A stretch of 10,273 bases of DNA from Alphaproteobacteria bacterium (lineage in GTDB: Bacteria > Pseudomonadota > Alphaproteobacteria > Rhodobacterales > Rhodobacteraceae). This document shows, in pieces, positions 1 to 7,467 of this stretch (its first letter is position 1; each line of letters opens with the position of its first letter). Both the position numbers and the translations under genes were made by a program. The notes under the pieces were generated by a model that worked only from the letters and a program-made list of their open reading frames with translations, did no database searches and was not told where the DNA came from. The stretch lies in the NCBI GenBank assembly GCA_024279075.1, contig JAJRRX010000111.1:1-10273 (forward strand), written 5' to 3'.

Positions 1-1
1 C

Positions 2-1207
2 ATTGTCGTTACCAATACCCCAAGCGCGGTAGAAGGGGCTGCTGTGCGGCTGTTTGACTGTGACGAGGCCAATATTTCGGTGGCGCGCAATGTCGGGCTG
101 CGCGCCGCCAAAGGCCGCTTTATTGCCTATTGTGATGATGACGCTCTGCCGGACCCTTCCTGGCTCCGCACTTTGCTGGTGCCATTTAAAGATGCAGATA
201 TAGGCGGCACTGGCGGCTTTACCCGTGGCCGCAACGGTATTTCGCTGCAATGGGGCGGGGTGGAAACCGATGTTGCGGGCGCGGCGCATCCGCTTGATAT
301 TGCCCCGAATGCAAAACCGGAAATCTTCCTGCCATCCGCCACCTCTGCCCCTGTCATGATCGGCACCAACTGCGCCTTTCGCAAGGCGGCCTTGCAACAG
401 ATCGGCGGGTTTGACCCTGCTTTTGCTTATTTTCTGGATGATAGCGATATCTCGCTGCGCCTTTCGCAAGCGGGCTGGAAACTGGCTATTGTGCCGCGTG
501 CGCAGGTGCATCACGGCTTTGCCGCCGGGCCTTATCGCGCCCAAAATCGCGTGCCAAAAACCCTGCACCCGCATGGTAAAAGCAAAGCGATTTTTTGCCG
601 TAAACACGCAAAGGAAACCGAGCTAGCCCCCGCGTTGGCGGCGTTTAAAACCCTACAATTCAAGCGGTTGGAAAAGCAGATGTTGGCAGGGCTGATGCTC
701 CCGTTTACGCTGCCTAAGCTGATACAATCCTTGGAAAACGGCTATGAAGCCGGCAGCCAAGTGCCGATTTCGGCCATGCCGATCGGGCCTAAGCCCGCGA
801 GCGGAAGGCCGCCTGCGCTTTCCCCCGAGAAACGCCTCCATGTTTTGCTCGCGGCTCGTAAATCGGATACAAAATGGCAGCGAGAAACCGGAAAAACCCT
901 TGCCGATGGGGGGGTTATCGTTACGGCGCTCACCCTGTCTCGTAGCCCCGCCTTTATGCAGGCCCGTTTTTCTGAGTATGGCTATTGGGTGCTTTCCGGC
1001 GGCCAATTTGGTAAATCTGCCCGCACCGAGCCATTTTTGCAAAAACGGACATTTTATGATAAAGTGAAAGCGGAAATTCAGCGGTTAAGCCATATTTCAC
1101 CGGTAAATTTTGTCGCTTACCCACATAAGTCAAGCAAAGCTGACATATTTTCGCCGCAAAACGATGTCATGTCCTGTCTTAACGGGTTTGTGGTGGAATC
1201 AGTTTAA
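2..1207 (+). CDS. Family 2 glycosyltransferase, 5' end missing (cut by window edge)
   Basis: This is a GT-A fold inverting glycosyltransferase that probably moves a sugar from a nucleotide sugar onto a growing glycan at the cytoplasmic face of the membrane. The frame is open to the left edge, giving 401 visible residues, so the GTG at 44 is not the true start. It lies inside the conserved fold, just ahead of NISVARNVGLRAAKG. The visible part has the acidic metal/nucleotide motif YCDDDALPDPSWL (DDD at visible residues 45-47) and, later, GTNCAFRK then GGFDPAF and DDSDISLRL (about 122-154), the usual acceptor-side acidic block of family 2. Only a short N-terminal piece seems to be missing. The last 200 or so residues match nothing I recognise and may be an accessory domain. 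It leads a run of glycan genes, with galU 30 bases downstream. Donor and acceptor cannot be read from the sequence. Confidence 0.88.
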   Translation: MVVTNTPSAVEGAAVRLFDCDEANISVARNVGLRAAKGRFIAYCDDDALPDPSWLRTLLVPFKDADIGGTGGFTRGRNGISLQWGGVETDVAGAAHPLDIAPNAKPEIFLPSATSAPVMIGTNCAFRKAALQQIGGFDPAFAYFLDDSDISLRLSQAGWKLAIVPRAQVHHGFAAGPYRAQNRVPKTLHPHGKSKAIFCRKHAKETELAPALAAFKTLQFKRLEKQMLAGLMLPFTLPKLIQSLENGYEAGSQVPISAMPIGPKPASGRPPALSPEKRLHVLLAARKSDTKWQRETGKTLADGGVIVTALTLSRSPAFMQARFSEYGYWVLSGGQFGKSARTEPFLQKRTFYDKVKAEIQRLSHISPVNFVAYPHKSSKADIFSPQNDVMSCLNGFVVESV

Positions 1208-1237
1208 CATTGATTGAGTTTTGAGTTGGGGTATAAA

Positions 1238-2134
1238 ATGAAAACTAAAGTAACAAAGGCAATCTTCCCAGTGGCTGGCCTTGGCACACGGTTTTTACCG
1301 GCGACCAAATCCATCCCGAAAGAGATTATGACACTGGTAGACCGCCCGCTGATTCAATACGCGATTGACGAAGCGCGCGAGGCGGGCATCACTGATTTTA
1401 TCTTTGTTACAGCGCGGGGGAAATCCGCGTTGGAAGATTATTTTGACAGCAATCCAGAACTTGAAAAAACCCTGTTTTCCAAAGGCAAAACTGACCTGCT
1501 GACAGCGCTGCGCGATACCGATATGGAAAGTGGAGCCATTGCTTATATTCGTCAACGTGAGGCCTTGGGCCTTGGCCATGCTGTTTGGTGCGCTCGCCGC
1601 TTAATCGCACCTGATGAGCCGTTTGCCGTGTTACTGCCTGATGATGTGATCGCTGGTCAAGTGGGCTGCCTCAAGCAAATGATTGATTCTTATCAAGAGG
1701 TTGGCGGTAATATGGTGGCAACAATGGAAGTTGCGCCCGAGCAAATTTCGAGCTATGGCGTGATTGACCCGATTAGCACCAATGGCCGCATTGTGACGGC
1801 CAAAGGCATGGTTGAAAAACCAAATGCCGATGTTGCGCCATCAAACCTTGCCGTGATCGGCCGCTACATTCTGCGCCCCGAAATTTTTGACTCACTTAAG
1901 GGCCAAACCGCTGGTGCGGGTGGCGAAGTGCAGCTCACCGATGCGATTTGTGACCAAATCGGCAAAACTGACCCGGTGACCGGCTTTCGCTTTGAGGGCA
2001 ATCGGTTTGATTGTGGTTCAAAAGCGGGTTATCTTCAGGCAACCGTGGCCTTTGGCCTCGCCCGCGCGGAGCTGCATGATGAATTTCGCACTTTCTTGGA
2101 TTCGATCACCCATATGCAGCAGGTCGCTGAGTAG
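1238..2134 (+). CDS. galU: UTP-glucose-1-phosphate uridylyltransferase
   Basis: The enzyme makes UDP-glucose from UTP and glucose-1-phosphate in the cytoplasm. UDP-glucose is the donor or precursor (UDP-galactose, UDP-glucuronate) for exopolysaccharide and LPS sugars. The 298-residue product has the usual bacterial GalU length and shows the family motifs in order: the nucleotide-binding GLGTRFLPATKSIPKE (14-29), LGLGHAV (110-116), LPDD (133-136), VEKP (192-195), GEVQLTDAI (229-237) and FDCGSKAGYL (257-266). I chose the ATG at 1238 over the in-frame TTG at 1214 because homologues begin close to the MKTKVTKAIFPVAGLGTRF segment, and because a GGGG stretch (1228-1231) lies six bases before the ATG while nothing precedes the TTG. 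It sits between glycosyltransferase genes, which suggests it is co-transcribed with them to supply donor sugar. Identification is very secure; the specific polysaccharide served is inferred. Confidence 0.96.
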   Translation: MKTKVTKAIFPVAGLGTRFLPATKSIPKEIMTLVDRPLIQYAIDEAREAGITDFIFVTARGKSALEDYFDSNPELEKTLFSKGKTDLLTALRDTDMESGAIAYIRQREALGLGHAVWCARRLIAPDEPFAVLLPDDVIAGQVGCLKQMIDSYQEVGGNMVATMEVAPEQISSYGVIDPISTNGRIVTAKGMVEKPNADVAPSNLAVIGRYILRPEIFDSLKGQTAGAGGEVQLTDAICDQIGKTDPVTGFRFEGNRFDCGSKAGYLQATVAFGLARAELHDEFRTFLDSITHMQQVAE

Positions 2135-2143
2135 CTTGCCCTG

Positions 2144-3340
2144 ATGTCCGCTATTTTGCTGGACATCAGCCGCACCATTTCCCGCGCGCCTTATCCGCAC
2201 CCCACAGGGATAGACCGCGTGGAGCGGGCGTATATTCAGCATTTTTTGGCCGCAAAAGCGCCTGCATTTTTCCTGTCCCGCGTGCTAAAAGGCTATGTGT
2301 TGCTGGACAGGTCCGCGATGCAAGCCATTTGGCCTATGGTTACGGGTGATGCGCCGTGGCAAAGCCAAGACCTGATCGCGCGCGCGTTTAGCCATAAGTT
2401 ACCAGCAGCCACCAACCGTGCCGAATCGACCCTGCGTCGGCTGGCGCTGGGCAGTTGCTTGCGCCCTAAGCTCGCCAAAATGCTGGCCCGCCACCTGCCA
2501 AGCGGTTTTACCTATCTCAATATCGGCCATTCCAACCGCAAGCCCGCGCTCTGGCAAGCCGTGCAAGATGCAGGCGCGGGGCAAATGCTGGCGATGGTGC
2601 ATGATGTTATCCCGCTTGATTACCCCCAATTCACCCGCCCCGACACCGCCGCGCGCTTTGAATCCGAGTTAAAAGCCACCGCTGCCGCCTGCGATGCGCT
2701 GATTTACAATTCCGAAGATACAGCGCAGCGCACCGATAAATACCTGCAAAAATGGGGGCTTAACCCTGCTGCCTTGCCGATTCTTCTGGGCACCGAGCCG
2801 CTGCCTGCCCCACCTGAAGCCCCTGTGGCTGACCCGCTGGAATTTGTCATTCTCAGCACCATAGAGCCACGTAAAAACCACCAGATTTTGCTTGATATCT
2901 GGCCTGATATACCTGCGCAGCTCCACATTATTGGCCAGCGTGGCTGGCAAAACGAAGCGGTGTTTCATACGCTCGACACCCACCCGATGATGGGCAAAAC
3001 CGTGTTTGAGCATAACACCCTCAGCGACCAAGCCCTCGCCAGCCGCCTCGCCACCGCCCGAGCGCTGCTATTCCCGAGCTTTGCCGAGGGCTTTGGCTAC
3101 CCTCTCATCGAGGCGCTGCAAATGCACTTGCCCGTGATCTGCGCCGACCTGCTATGTTTTCGCGAAATCGCTGGCGATATTCCGATTTACCTGCCACCAG
3201 ATGACAAAACCGCGTGGAAAGCCGCCATTCTGGCCGCTGCCGCCACGCCTCGCGAAAAAATGCCTCAAAATGTCAGCTTTCCGACATGGGATCAACATTT
3301 TGCCAAGCTAAATATGTTCCTGTATAAGCGGAATAATTAA
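2144..3340 (+). CDS. Glycosyltransferase, GT4-type (GT-B fold, Glycos_transf_1)
   Basis: This is a retaining GT-B glycosyltransferase of 398 residues, probably acting in surface polysaccharide assembly in the cytoplasm. The C-terminal donor-binding half is clear: the STIEPRKNHQILL stretch (238-250), HIIGQRGW (261-268), and the nucleotide-sugar motif SFAEGFGYPLIEAL (312-325), which holds the E-x7-E pair E315 and E323. The acceptor half has VHDVIPLDYP (152-161), common in proteins of this type near mannosyl- or rhamnosyl-transferases. No signal peptide or membrane segment is seen. The start ATG lies nine bases after the galU stop with no convincing Shine-Dalgarno sequence, so translation may depend on ribosomes arriving from galU. 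The next gene starts 19 bases after its stop. Family assignment is firm; sugar and linkage are unknown. Confidence 0.9.
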   Translation: MSAILLDISRTISRAPYPHPTGIDRVERAYIQHFLAAKAPAFFLSRVLKGYVLLDRSAMQAIWPMVTGDAPWQSQDLIARAFSHKLPAATNRAESTLRRLALGSCLRPKLAKMLARHLPSGFTYLNIGHSNRKPALWQAVQDAGAGQMLAMVHDVIPLDYPQFTRPDTAARFESELKATAAACDALIYNSEDTAQRTDKYLQKWGLNPAALPILLGTEPLPAPPEAPVADPLEFVILSTIEPRKNHQILLDIWPDIPAQLHIIGQRGWQNEAVFHTLDTHPMMGKTVFEHNTLSDQALASRLATARALLFPSFAEGFGYPLIEALQMHLPVICADLLCFREIAGDIPIYLPPDDKTAWKAAILAAAATPREKMPQNVSFPTWDQHFAKLNMFLYKRNN

Positions 3341-3359
3341 ACGAGCAGAAAGCCGGCGA

Positions 3360-4364
3360 ATGAAAAACCTTGCGCGACATTACCGGCTGCGACTTTTGCG
3401 GAAAAAGTGGCAGATACGCACATTCCGGCGCAAAAAAGACCTGAAAAACGTAAAAATGGGCGAGGGCCACGCCAAAAAGGGCGGCATCTTCCTGTTTTCC
3501 ACCATGCGAAACGAGGCCCTGCGGCTGCCATACTTTTTGGAGTATTATCGCAAGCTTGGGGTTGATCAGTTTTTCATCGTTGATAATGGCTCTACGGATG
3601 GCACCAGTGAGCTGCTCAAGGCTCAGCCGGATGTTTCACTCTGGCATACCAAAACCAGCTATCGCCGCGCCAAGTTTGGCGTGCTTTGGCTCAATAATTT
3701 ACTGAATGAATTTGGCCATCAGCATTGGTGCCTCGTGGTTGATGTCGACGAGCTTTTTGTTTACCCGCACCACGATACCCGCCCGCTTAGCGCCCTTACC
3801 GATTGGTTGGCGGCGTCTCAAATCAGTAGTTTTGCAGCAATGTTGATCGATATGTATCCTAAAAATGCCGCGCCTTACGAGGCGGGTAAAGACCCACTGG
3901 AAACCCTCACCCATTTTGATGCTGGCAATTATACCCAGCGCCGCAATAATCGCTTTACAGAGCTGTGGATACAGGGCGGCCCGCGCCAGCGGCAGTTTTT
4001 CCGTGCCCAGCCTGCCAAGGCCCCAGCGCTGAACAAAACGCCGCTTATATTTTGGCGAAAACACTATGTTTATATCTCCTCCACCCACTTGCTTTTGCCG
4101 CGTAGCCTTAACCAAACCTATGAGCGCGAGGGCGGCGAAAAAATATGCGGCGCCCTGCTGCACACCAAGTTTTTGCCCGATCTGCACGCCCGCGCCACCG
4201 AGGAGCTGAAGCGCGGCGAGCATTATGCCAACAGTGCTGAGTATCTGGCCTATTCCGAGCAGAAAAACGCGATTGATGACATGTGGAGCGAGGGCTCGAC
4301 CGAATATACCAACTGGCTTCAGCTAGAGCGTTTGGGCCTGATCTCTTACGGGGGCTGGGCATGA
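3360..4364 (+). CDS. Family 2-like glycosyltransferase (Glyco_tranf_2_4 type)
   Basis: The 334-residue protein resembles the Glyco_tranf_2_4 (PF13704) group, related to GT2/GT92 transferases. Visible signs are FLFSTMRNEALRLPYFLEYY (44-63), FFIVDNGSTDGT (71-82, donor binding) and WCLVVDVDELF (123-133), where the D-x-D at 128-130 should bind the metal and nucleotide sugar. The first 40 residues are strongly basic (many Arg and Lys) with no hydrophobic segment. I infer they could hold the protein against the inner membrane. The ATG at 3360 is kept because homologues I remember also carry a basic leader before the fold. An internal Met at residue 33 is a possible alternative start. Only a weak purine-rich stretch lies upstream. 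The stop overlaps the next start in ATGA at 4361-4364, pointing to translational coupling with the branching glycosyltransferase. Confidence 0.86.
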   Translation: MKNLARHYRLRLLRKKWQIRTFRRKKDLKNVKMGEGHAKKGGIFLFSTMRNEALRLPYFLEYYRKLGVDQFFIVDNGSTDGTSELLKAQPDVSLWHTKTSYRRAKFGVLWLNNLLNEFGHQHWCLVVDVDELFVYPHHDTRPLSALTDWLAASQISSFAAMLIDMYPKNAAPYEAGKDPLETLTHFDAGNYTQRRNNRFTELWIQGGPRQRQFFRAQPAKAPALNKTPLIFWRKHYVYISSTHLLLPRSLNQTYEREGGEKICGALLHTKFLPDLHARATEELKRGEHYANSAEYLAYSEQKNAIDDMWSEGSTEYTNWLQLERLGLISYGGWA

Positions 4365-6010
4365 GTATTGGCATGGCGCTTTTGGTGCATGACCACCTAC
4401 CCCGTGCCACTGCGCTGGTGCGGGGCCTACATGAAGCGGGCTGCAAAATTGCGCTGCATGTGGATGCCAAGGTTTCAGACGCAGATTATAACGAATTTTA
4501 TCAATCGCTTAGCCAGTTGACCGCGGTTAAATTTGCCCCGAGGATCCACTGCGAATGGGGGCGGTTTTCTTTGGTGCAAGCCCAGCTCTCTACCGCTGAG
4601 ACGCTGCTCAAAACTTTCAACGATATCTCCCATGTGATGCTGATTTCTGGGTCTTGCCTGCCCAATCGTCCGCTGTCGGAGCTGACAGATTTTCTTGCGC
4701 GCCATCCTGAGACCGACTTTATCGAATCCGTGGCTGTGGGCGGGATGAACTGGATAAAAGGCGGGTTGGAGGCCGAGCGTTTTAGCCTTTATTTTCCGCT
4801 ATCCTTCATCAAGCACCGCCGCCGCTTTGATGCGCTGGTTTGGCTGCAACGCAAGCTTAAACTGCGCCGAAAACTGCCCAAGGGGCTGGCACCCCACATT
4901 GGCTCGCAATGGTGGGCGCTGACCCGCGCCACGCTAGAAGCCATTATCGATGACCCCGCGCGGCCGGATTACGATGCGTTTTTCAAGCTCAGCTGGATAC
5001 CGGATGAAAGCTATTTTCAGAGCCTTGCCCGCAAGCACAGTCGCAACATAAAATCCCGCTCGCTCACCTATGCGCGGTTTGATTTTCGCGGAAAACCGAT
5101 GATGTTTTATGATGATCATGCTCGTTTTATTGAACATTTGGATAGCTTTTTTGTGCGCAAAGTGTGGCATGGGGCCGAGCAGCTTTACGCGAGCTTACTT
5201 GATAGCAACCGTAGCCCCGAACCGCGTAACCCTGATATGGCGGTGGCCTTTCAAGCCAGTATAGACCGCGCCGAATCCCGTTGGCTTAAGGGCCGGGAGG
5301 GGCTGTTTATGCAAGGCCGCGCCCCGCGATTGATAGACCTGAATACCGCCACCACCTACACAGTGCTCAGTGGTTTTGACCGTGTTTTCAGCGGTTTGGC
5401 CCCGTGGTTGCAGCAGCAAACCGGCATTATTTTACATGAGGATATTTGGTCAAAAGATAAAGCAAAATTTGCGCGTGCGGGCGAATTGCTTAAGCGCAAC
5501 ATGGCCAGTAGCCGCCGGATACGGGATAATAACGCAGAAGGGTTTTTGCTGAATTTTATCTGGAATCACGCGGATGATGACCCGATTTTCAATTTTAACC
5601 CCAATACCAGCCCCAGCCTCGCCAAATTTATCGCCAAAGACAAAAACGCCCGTGTTTATCATATCCGGTCGGCGTGGCTGCTTGAGCTATTGCGTGAAGA
5701 AAGCCATGACCAAAGCCAGCTGCACGACCGCGTGCAGCGGCTAGCCCTTAAGGAGCAGGCGCAACTGGCCGCTTTGCAAAATGGCCGAGCGGATGTTCGC
5801 ATTATATCGCTGGCAGAAATCTTTGCCCAACCCGGCGCGGTATTGGAGGATTTACTGCTTTCGCTTCGCCCGCGCCTTGCCAACCAAAACCGCGAAATAC
5901 CTGCATTTTTGCCCCATGACGGGCTTGAAGCCTATGCCGAATTCCTGAAAGATGCAGGCGTAAACTTGCAAACAGATTTCGATACAGCGCTTGATCAGGA
6001 TGGCGAATGA
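4361..6010 (+). CDS. Core-2/I-branching type glycosyltransferase with C-terminal extension (beta-1,6-GlcNAc transferase-like)
   Basis: The N-terminal 265 or so residues resemble the core-2/I-branching family (PF02485, GT14), whose eukaryotic members add beta-1,6-GlcNAc branches or xylose to protein acceptors. Motifs seen are MALLVHDH at the start, ALHVDAK (31-37), HVMLISGSCLP (91-101), GSQWWALTRA (181-190) and WIPDESYFQSL (212-222). The remaining 280 or so residues form a second region that I think corresponds to DUF5928, found behind this domain in Rhodobacteraceae; its role is unknown. I chose the ATG at 4361 (549 residues) over the upstream GTG at 4283 because it forms an ATGA overlap with the previous stop, has GGGGG six bases ahead, and begins right at the conserved fold. 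The stop also overlaps the sulfotransferase start, so the three proteins probably act on one glycan. The bacterial donor and acceptor are not known from the sequence. Confidence 0.85.
   Translation: MSIGMALLVHDHLPRATALVRGLHEAGCKIALHVDAKVSDADYNEFYQSLSQLTAVKFAPRIHCEWGRFSLVQAQLSTAETLLKTFNDISHVMLISGSCLPNRPLSELTDFLARHPETDFIESVAVGGMNWIKGGLEAERFSLYFPLSFIKHRRRFDALVWLQRKLKLRRKLPKGLAPHIGSQWWALTRATLEAIIDDPARPDYDAFFKLSWIPDESYFQSLARKHSRNIKSRSLTYARFDFRGKPMMFYDDHARFIEHLDSFFVRKVWHGAEQLYASLLDSNRSPEPRNPDMAVAFQASIDRAESRWLKGREGLFMQGRAPRLIDLNTATTYTVLSGFDRVFSGLAPWLQQQTGIILHEDIWSKDKAKFARAGELLKRNMASSRRIRDNNAEGFLLNFIWNHADDDPIFNFNPNTSPSLAKFIAKDKNARVYHIRSAWLLELLREESHDQSQLHDRVQRLALKEQAQLAALQNGRADVRIISLAEIFAQPGAVLEDLLLSLRPRLANQNREIPAFLPHDGLEAYAEFLKDAGVNLQTDFDTALDQDGE
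5997..6000 (+). promoter_or_regulatory. Ribosome binding site of the sulfotransferase gene
   Basis: AGGA lies six bases before the ATG at 6007, inside the end of the preceding gene. It supports the ATG that overlaps the upstream stop as the real start, and suggests the sulfotransferase can initiate both by coupling and by its own site. Confidence 0.6.
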
Positions 6011-7467
6011 CGCAGCAACCTTTCAACAGCTTTGTTATCTTTGGGGCCATGCGCACCGGCTCTAACCTGCTGGAATCATACTTAAATCAGTATGGTAAGC
6101 TCATTTGCCACGGCGAGCTTTTTCAACGCTCTTTTATTGGTTCATTGGGCACCACAGAGTTTCTGGGTATTGATATCGAAACCCGCAACAGCAACCCTGA
6201 TAAGCTGCTTGAAGCGGTGCGGGCGGCAAACCCCAACAAAATTACCGGTTTTAGGCTGTTTCAGGAGCATGATCAAAAGGTTATGCAAACAGTTCTGCAA
6301 GATCGGTTCTGTGCCAAAATTATTCTGACAAGAGACCCGGTTGAAAGCTTTGTTTCGCTGCAAATTGCGCTCGAAACCAAGCAATGGCTGGTGTCCGATA
6401 TTGCCCATCGCAAAGTGGTGCAAATCCACTTTGATCTGGAAGAATATGCGACCTACTTGAAAGCGCGGACTGCTTATTATGCGATGGTTGCCAAGGCGCT
6501 TGACCTCAGCGAGCAGCCGTTTTTCGAGATAGATTATGAAATGTTAGGGGCGGTGGAAAACATTAACCGCTTGGCCGCCTTTATTGGTGATCGGAAGGGC
6601 AAAACGTGGCTGGCAGAGCCGATAAAAAGGCAAAATCCGGGGGCGCTTGCCGGAAAAATCTCAAATATTGTAGAGGTGCGCGCGGCGTTGGATGCGCCGA
6701 CTCTACATGAGCGCCACCCGCCTAATTTAAGGCCGATTCTGGAGAGCGATACCGATATCTCGCGGGTATATTTTTGCCAGCACACACCGCTGGCCTTTGG
6801 GCCACAGCCCGCTGTGCCAGATAAAGGCGTGCGAAATTGGCTGGCGTTTCAAGATAACCGCGCGCCGGAAAATGGCTATTCTTCTCATAAATTTGCCGAA
6901 TGGCAGGCCCGTAACCAAGGCTCCAGCTTTTTTACTGTGGTTCGGCATCCGGTAGAGCGGGCTTATAATGCCTTTATGGCCAAAATATTTGCGACAACCG
7001 AGGGTGGGTATACCGCCATTCGCAAAGATCTTGAGCAACAGTTTGGCCTGCTTTTGCCCCAAGGCGAGATCGCGATTGAGCATGATCGGAGTGACCTCGA
7101 GCAAGGTGGTTATGGCCTTGAGGCCCACCGGATATGCTTCAAGCTCTTTCTGGTTTTTGTGGCGGCGAATCTGGTGCATAAAACCAAAATCCGGCAAGAT
7201 GGCAAGTGGCAGCGGCAAACGGAAATCATCCGCCGCTACCGGATTATGCACCCAGAAGTTATTGTGATTAAAGAAGATAACCTAGAAAACGGTTTGCGAT
7301 ATTTAGAAAATCGGATGAATATCGCACGCGACTTTGGTTGGAAAAACACACCAGATCCCCGCTACCCGTTTTTACTATCTGAAATCTATGACACCGAGAT
7401 TGAAGAGTTGACCCGCGCGGCTTACGACATAGATTATCAAACCTTTGGCTATAAAGACTTGGGTTAA
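6007..7467 (+). CDS. Two-part sulfotransferase (PAPS-dependent, glycan-modifying)
   Basis: It probably transfers sulfate from PAPS to a glycan hydroxyl. The 486-residue protein looks like two sulfotransferase-like halves. The N-terminal half has the 5'-phosphosulfate loop FGAMRTGSNLL (12-22) and the 3'-phosphate motif TRDPVESFVS (108-117), as in the Stf0/NodH-like enzymes. The C-terminal half has VVRHPVERAYNAF (311-323), typical of the 3'-phosphate site of Sulfotransfer_2 (PF03567), and ends with YDIDYQTFGY (473-482), like the end of that family. I cannot find a second glycine/threonine-rich PAPS loop before residue 311; the expected place holds VYFCQHTPL (254-262). Either the halves share one nucleotide site or the second is non-catalytic. 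No signal peptide or membrane segment is seen, so action is cytoplasmic. The start overlaps the previous stop (ATGA), with AGGA six bases upstream. Its stop overlaps that of ptsN on the other strand. Confidence 0.85.
   Translation: MTQQPFNSFVIFGAMRTGSNLLESYLNQYGKLICHGELFQRSFIGSLGTTEFLGIDIETRNSNPDKLLEAVRAANPNKITGFRLFQEHDQKVMQTVLQDRFCAKIILTRDPVESFVSLQIALETKQWLVSDIAHRKVVQIHFDLEEYATYLKARTAYYAMVAKALDLSEQPFFEIDYEMLGAVENINRLAAFIGDRKGKTWLAEPIKRQNPGALAGKISNIVEVRAALDAPTLHERHPPNLRPILESDTDISRVYFCQHTPLAFGPQPAVPDKGVRNWLAFQDNRAPENGYSSHKFAEWQARNQGSSFFTVVRHPVERAYNAFMAKIFATTEGGYTAIRKDLEQQFGLLLPQGEIAIEHDRSDLEQGGYGLEAHRICFKLFLVFVAANLVHKTKIRQDGKWQRQTEIIRRYRIMHPEVIVIKEDNLENGLRYLENRMNIARDFGWKNTPDPRYPFLLSEIYDTEIEELTRAAYDIDYQTFGYKDLG

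Noticed and set aside
44..46. GTG at 44 as the start of the first glycosyltransferase
   Set aside because: The frame is open to the left edge and this codon lies inside the conserved family-2 fold, so the gene begins outside the window.
653..1042. Minus-strand open frame opposite the C-terminal part of the first glycosyltransferase
   Set aside because: I briefly considered it because the plus-strand tail is unassigned, but the plus frame continues without a break from a firm domain, and the minus product is basic and low in recognisable structure.
1214..1237. TTG at 1214 as the galU start
   Set aside because: It adds eight residues not expected in GalU and has no ribosome binding site. The ATG at 1238 has GGGG at proper spacing.
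3699..4223. Minus-strand open frame of 174 codons inside the second family-2 type glycosyltransferase
   Set aside because: It lies wholly antisense to a gene with clear family motifs, and its translation shows no recognisable domain.
4283..4360. GTG at 4283 as the start of the branching glycosyltransferase
   Set aside because: It would overlap the previous gene by 82 bases and add a non-family leader. The ATG at 4361 forms an ATGA overlap and starts at the conserved fold.
6727..7251. Minus-strand open frame of 174 codons inside the sulfotransferase gene
   Set aside because: It is antisense to a motif-bearing coding region, and its product has no recognisable features.
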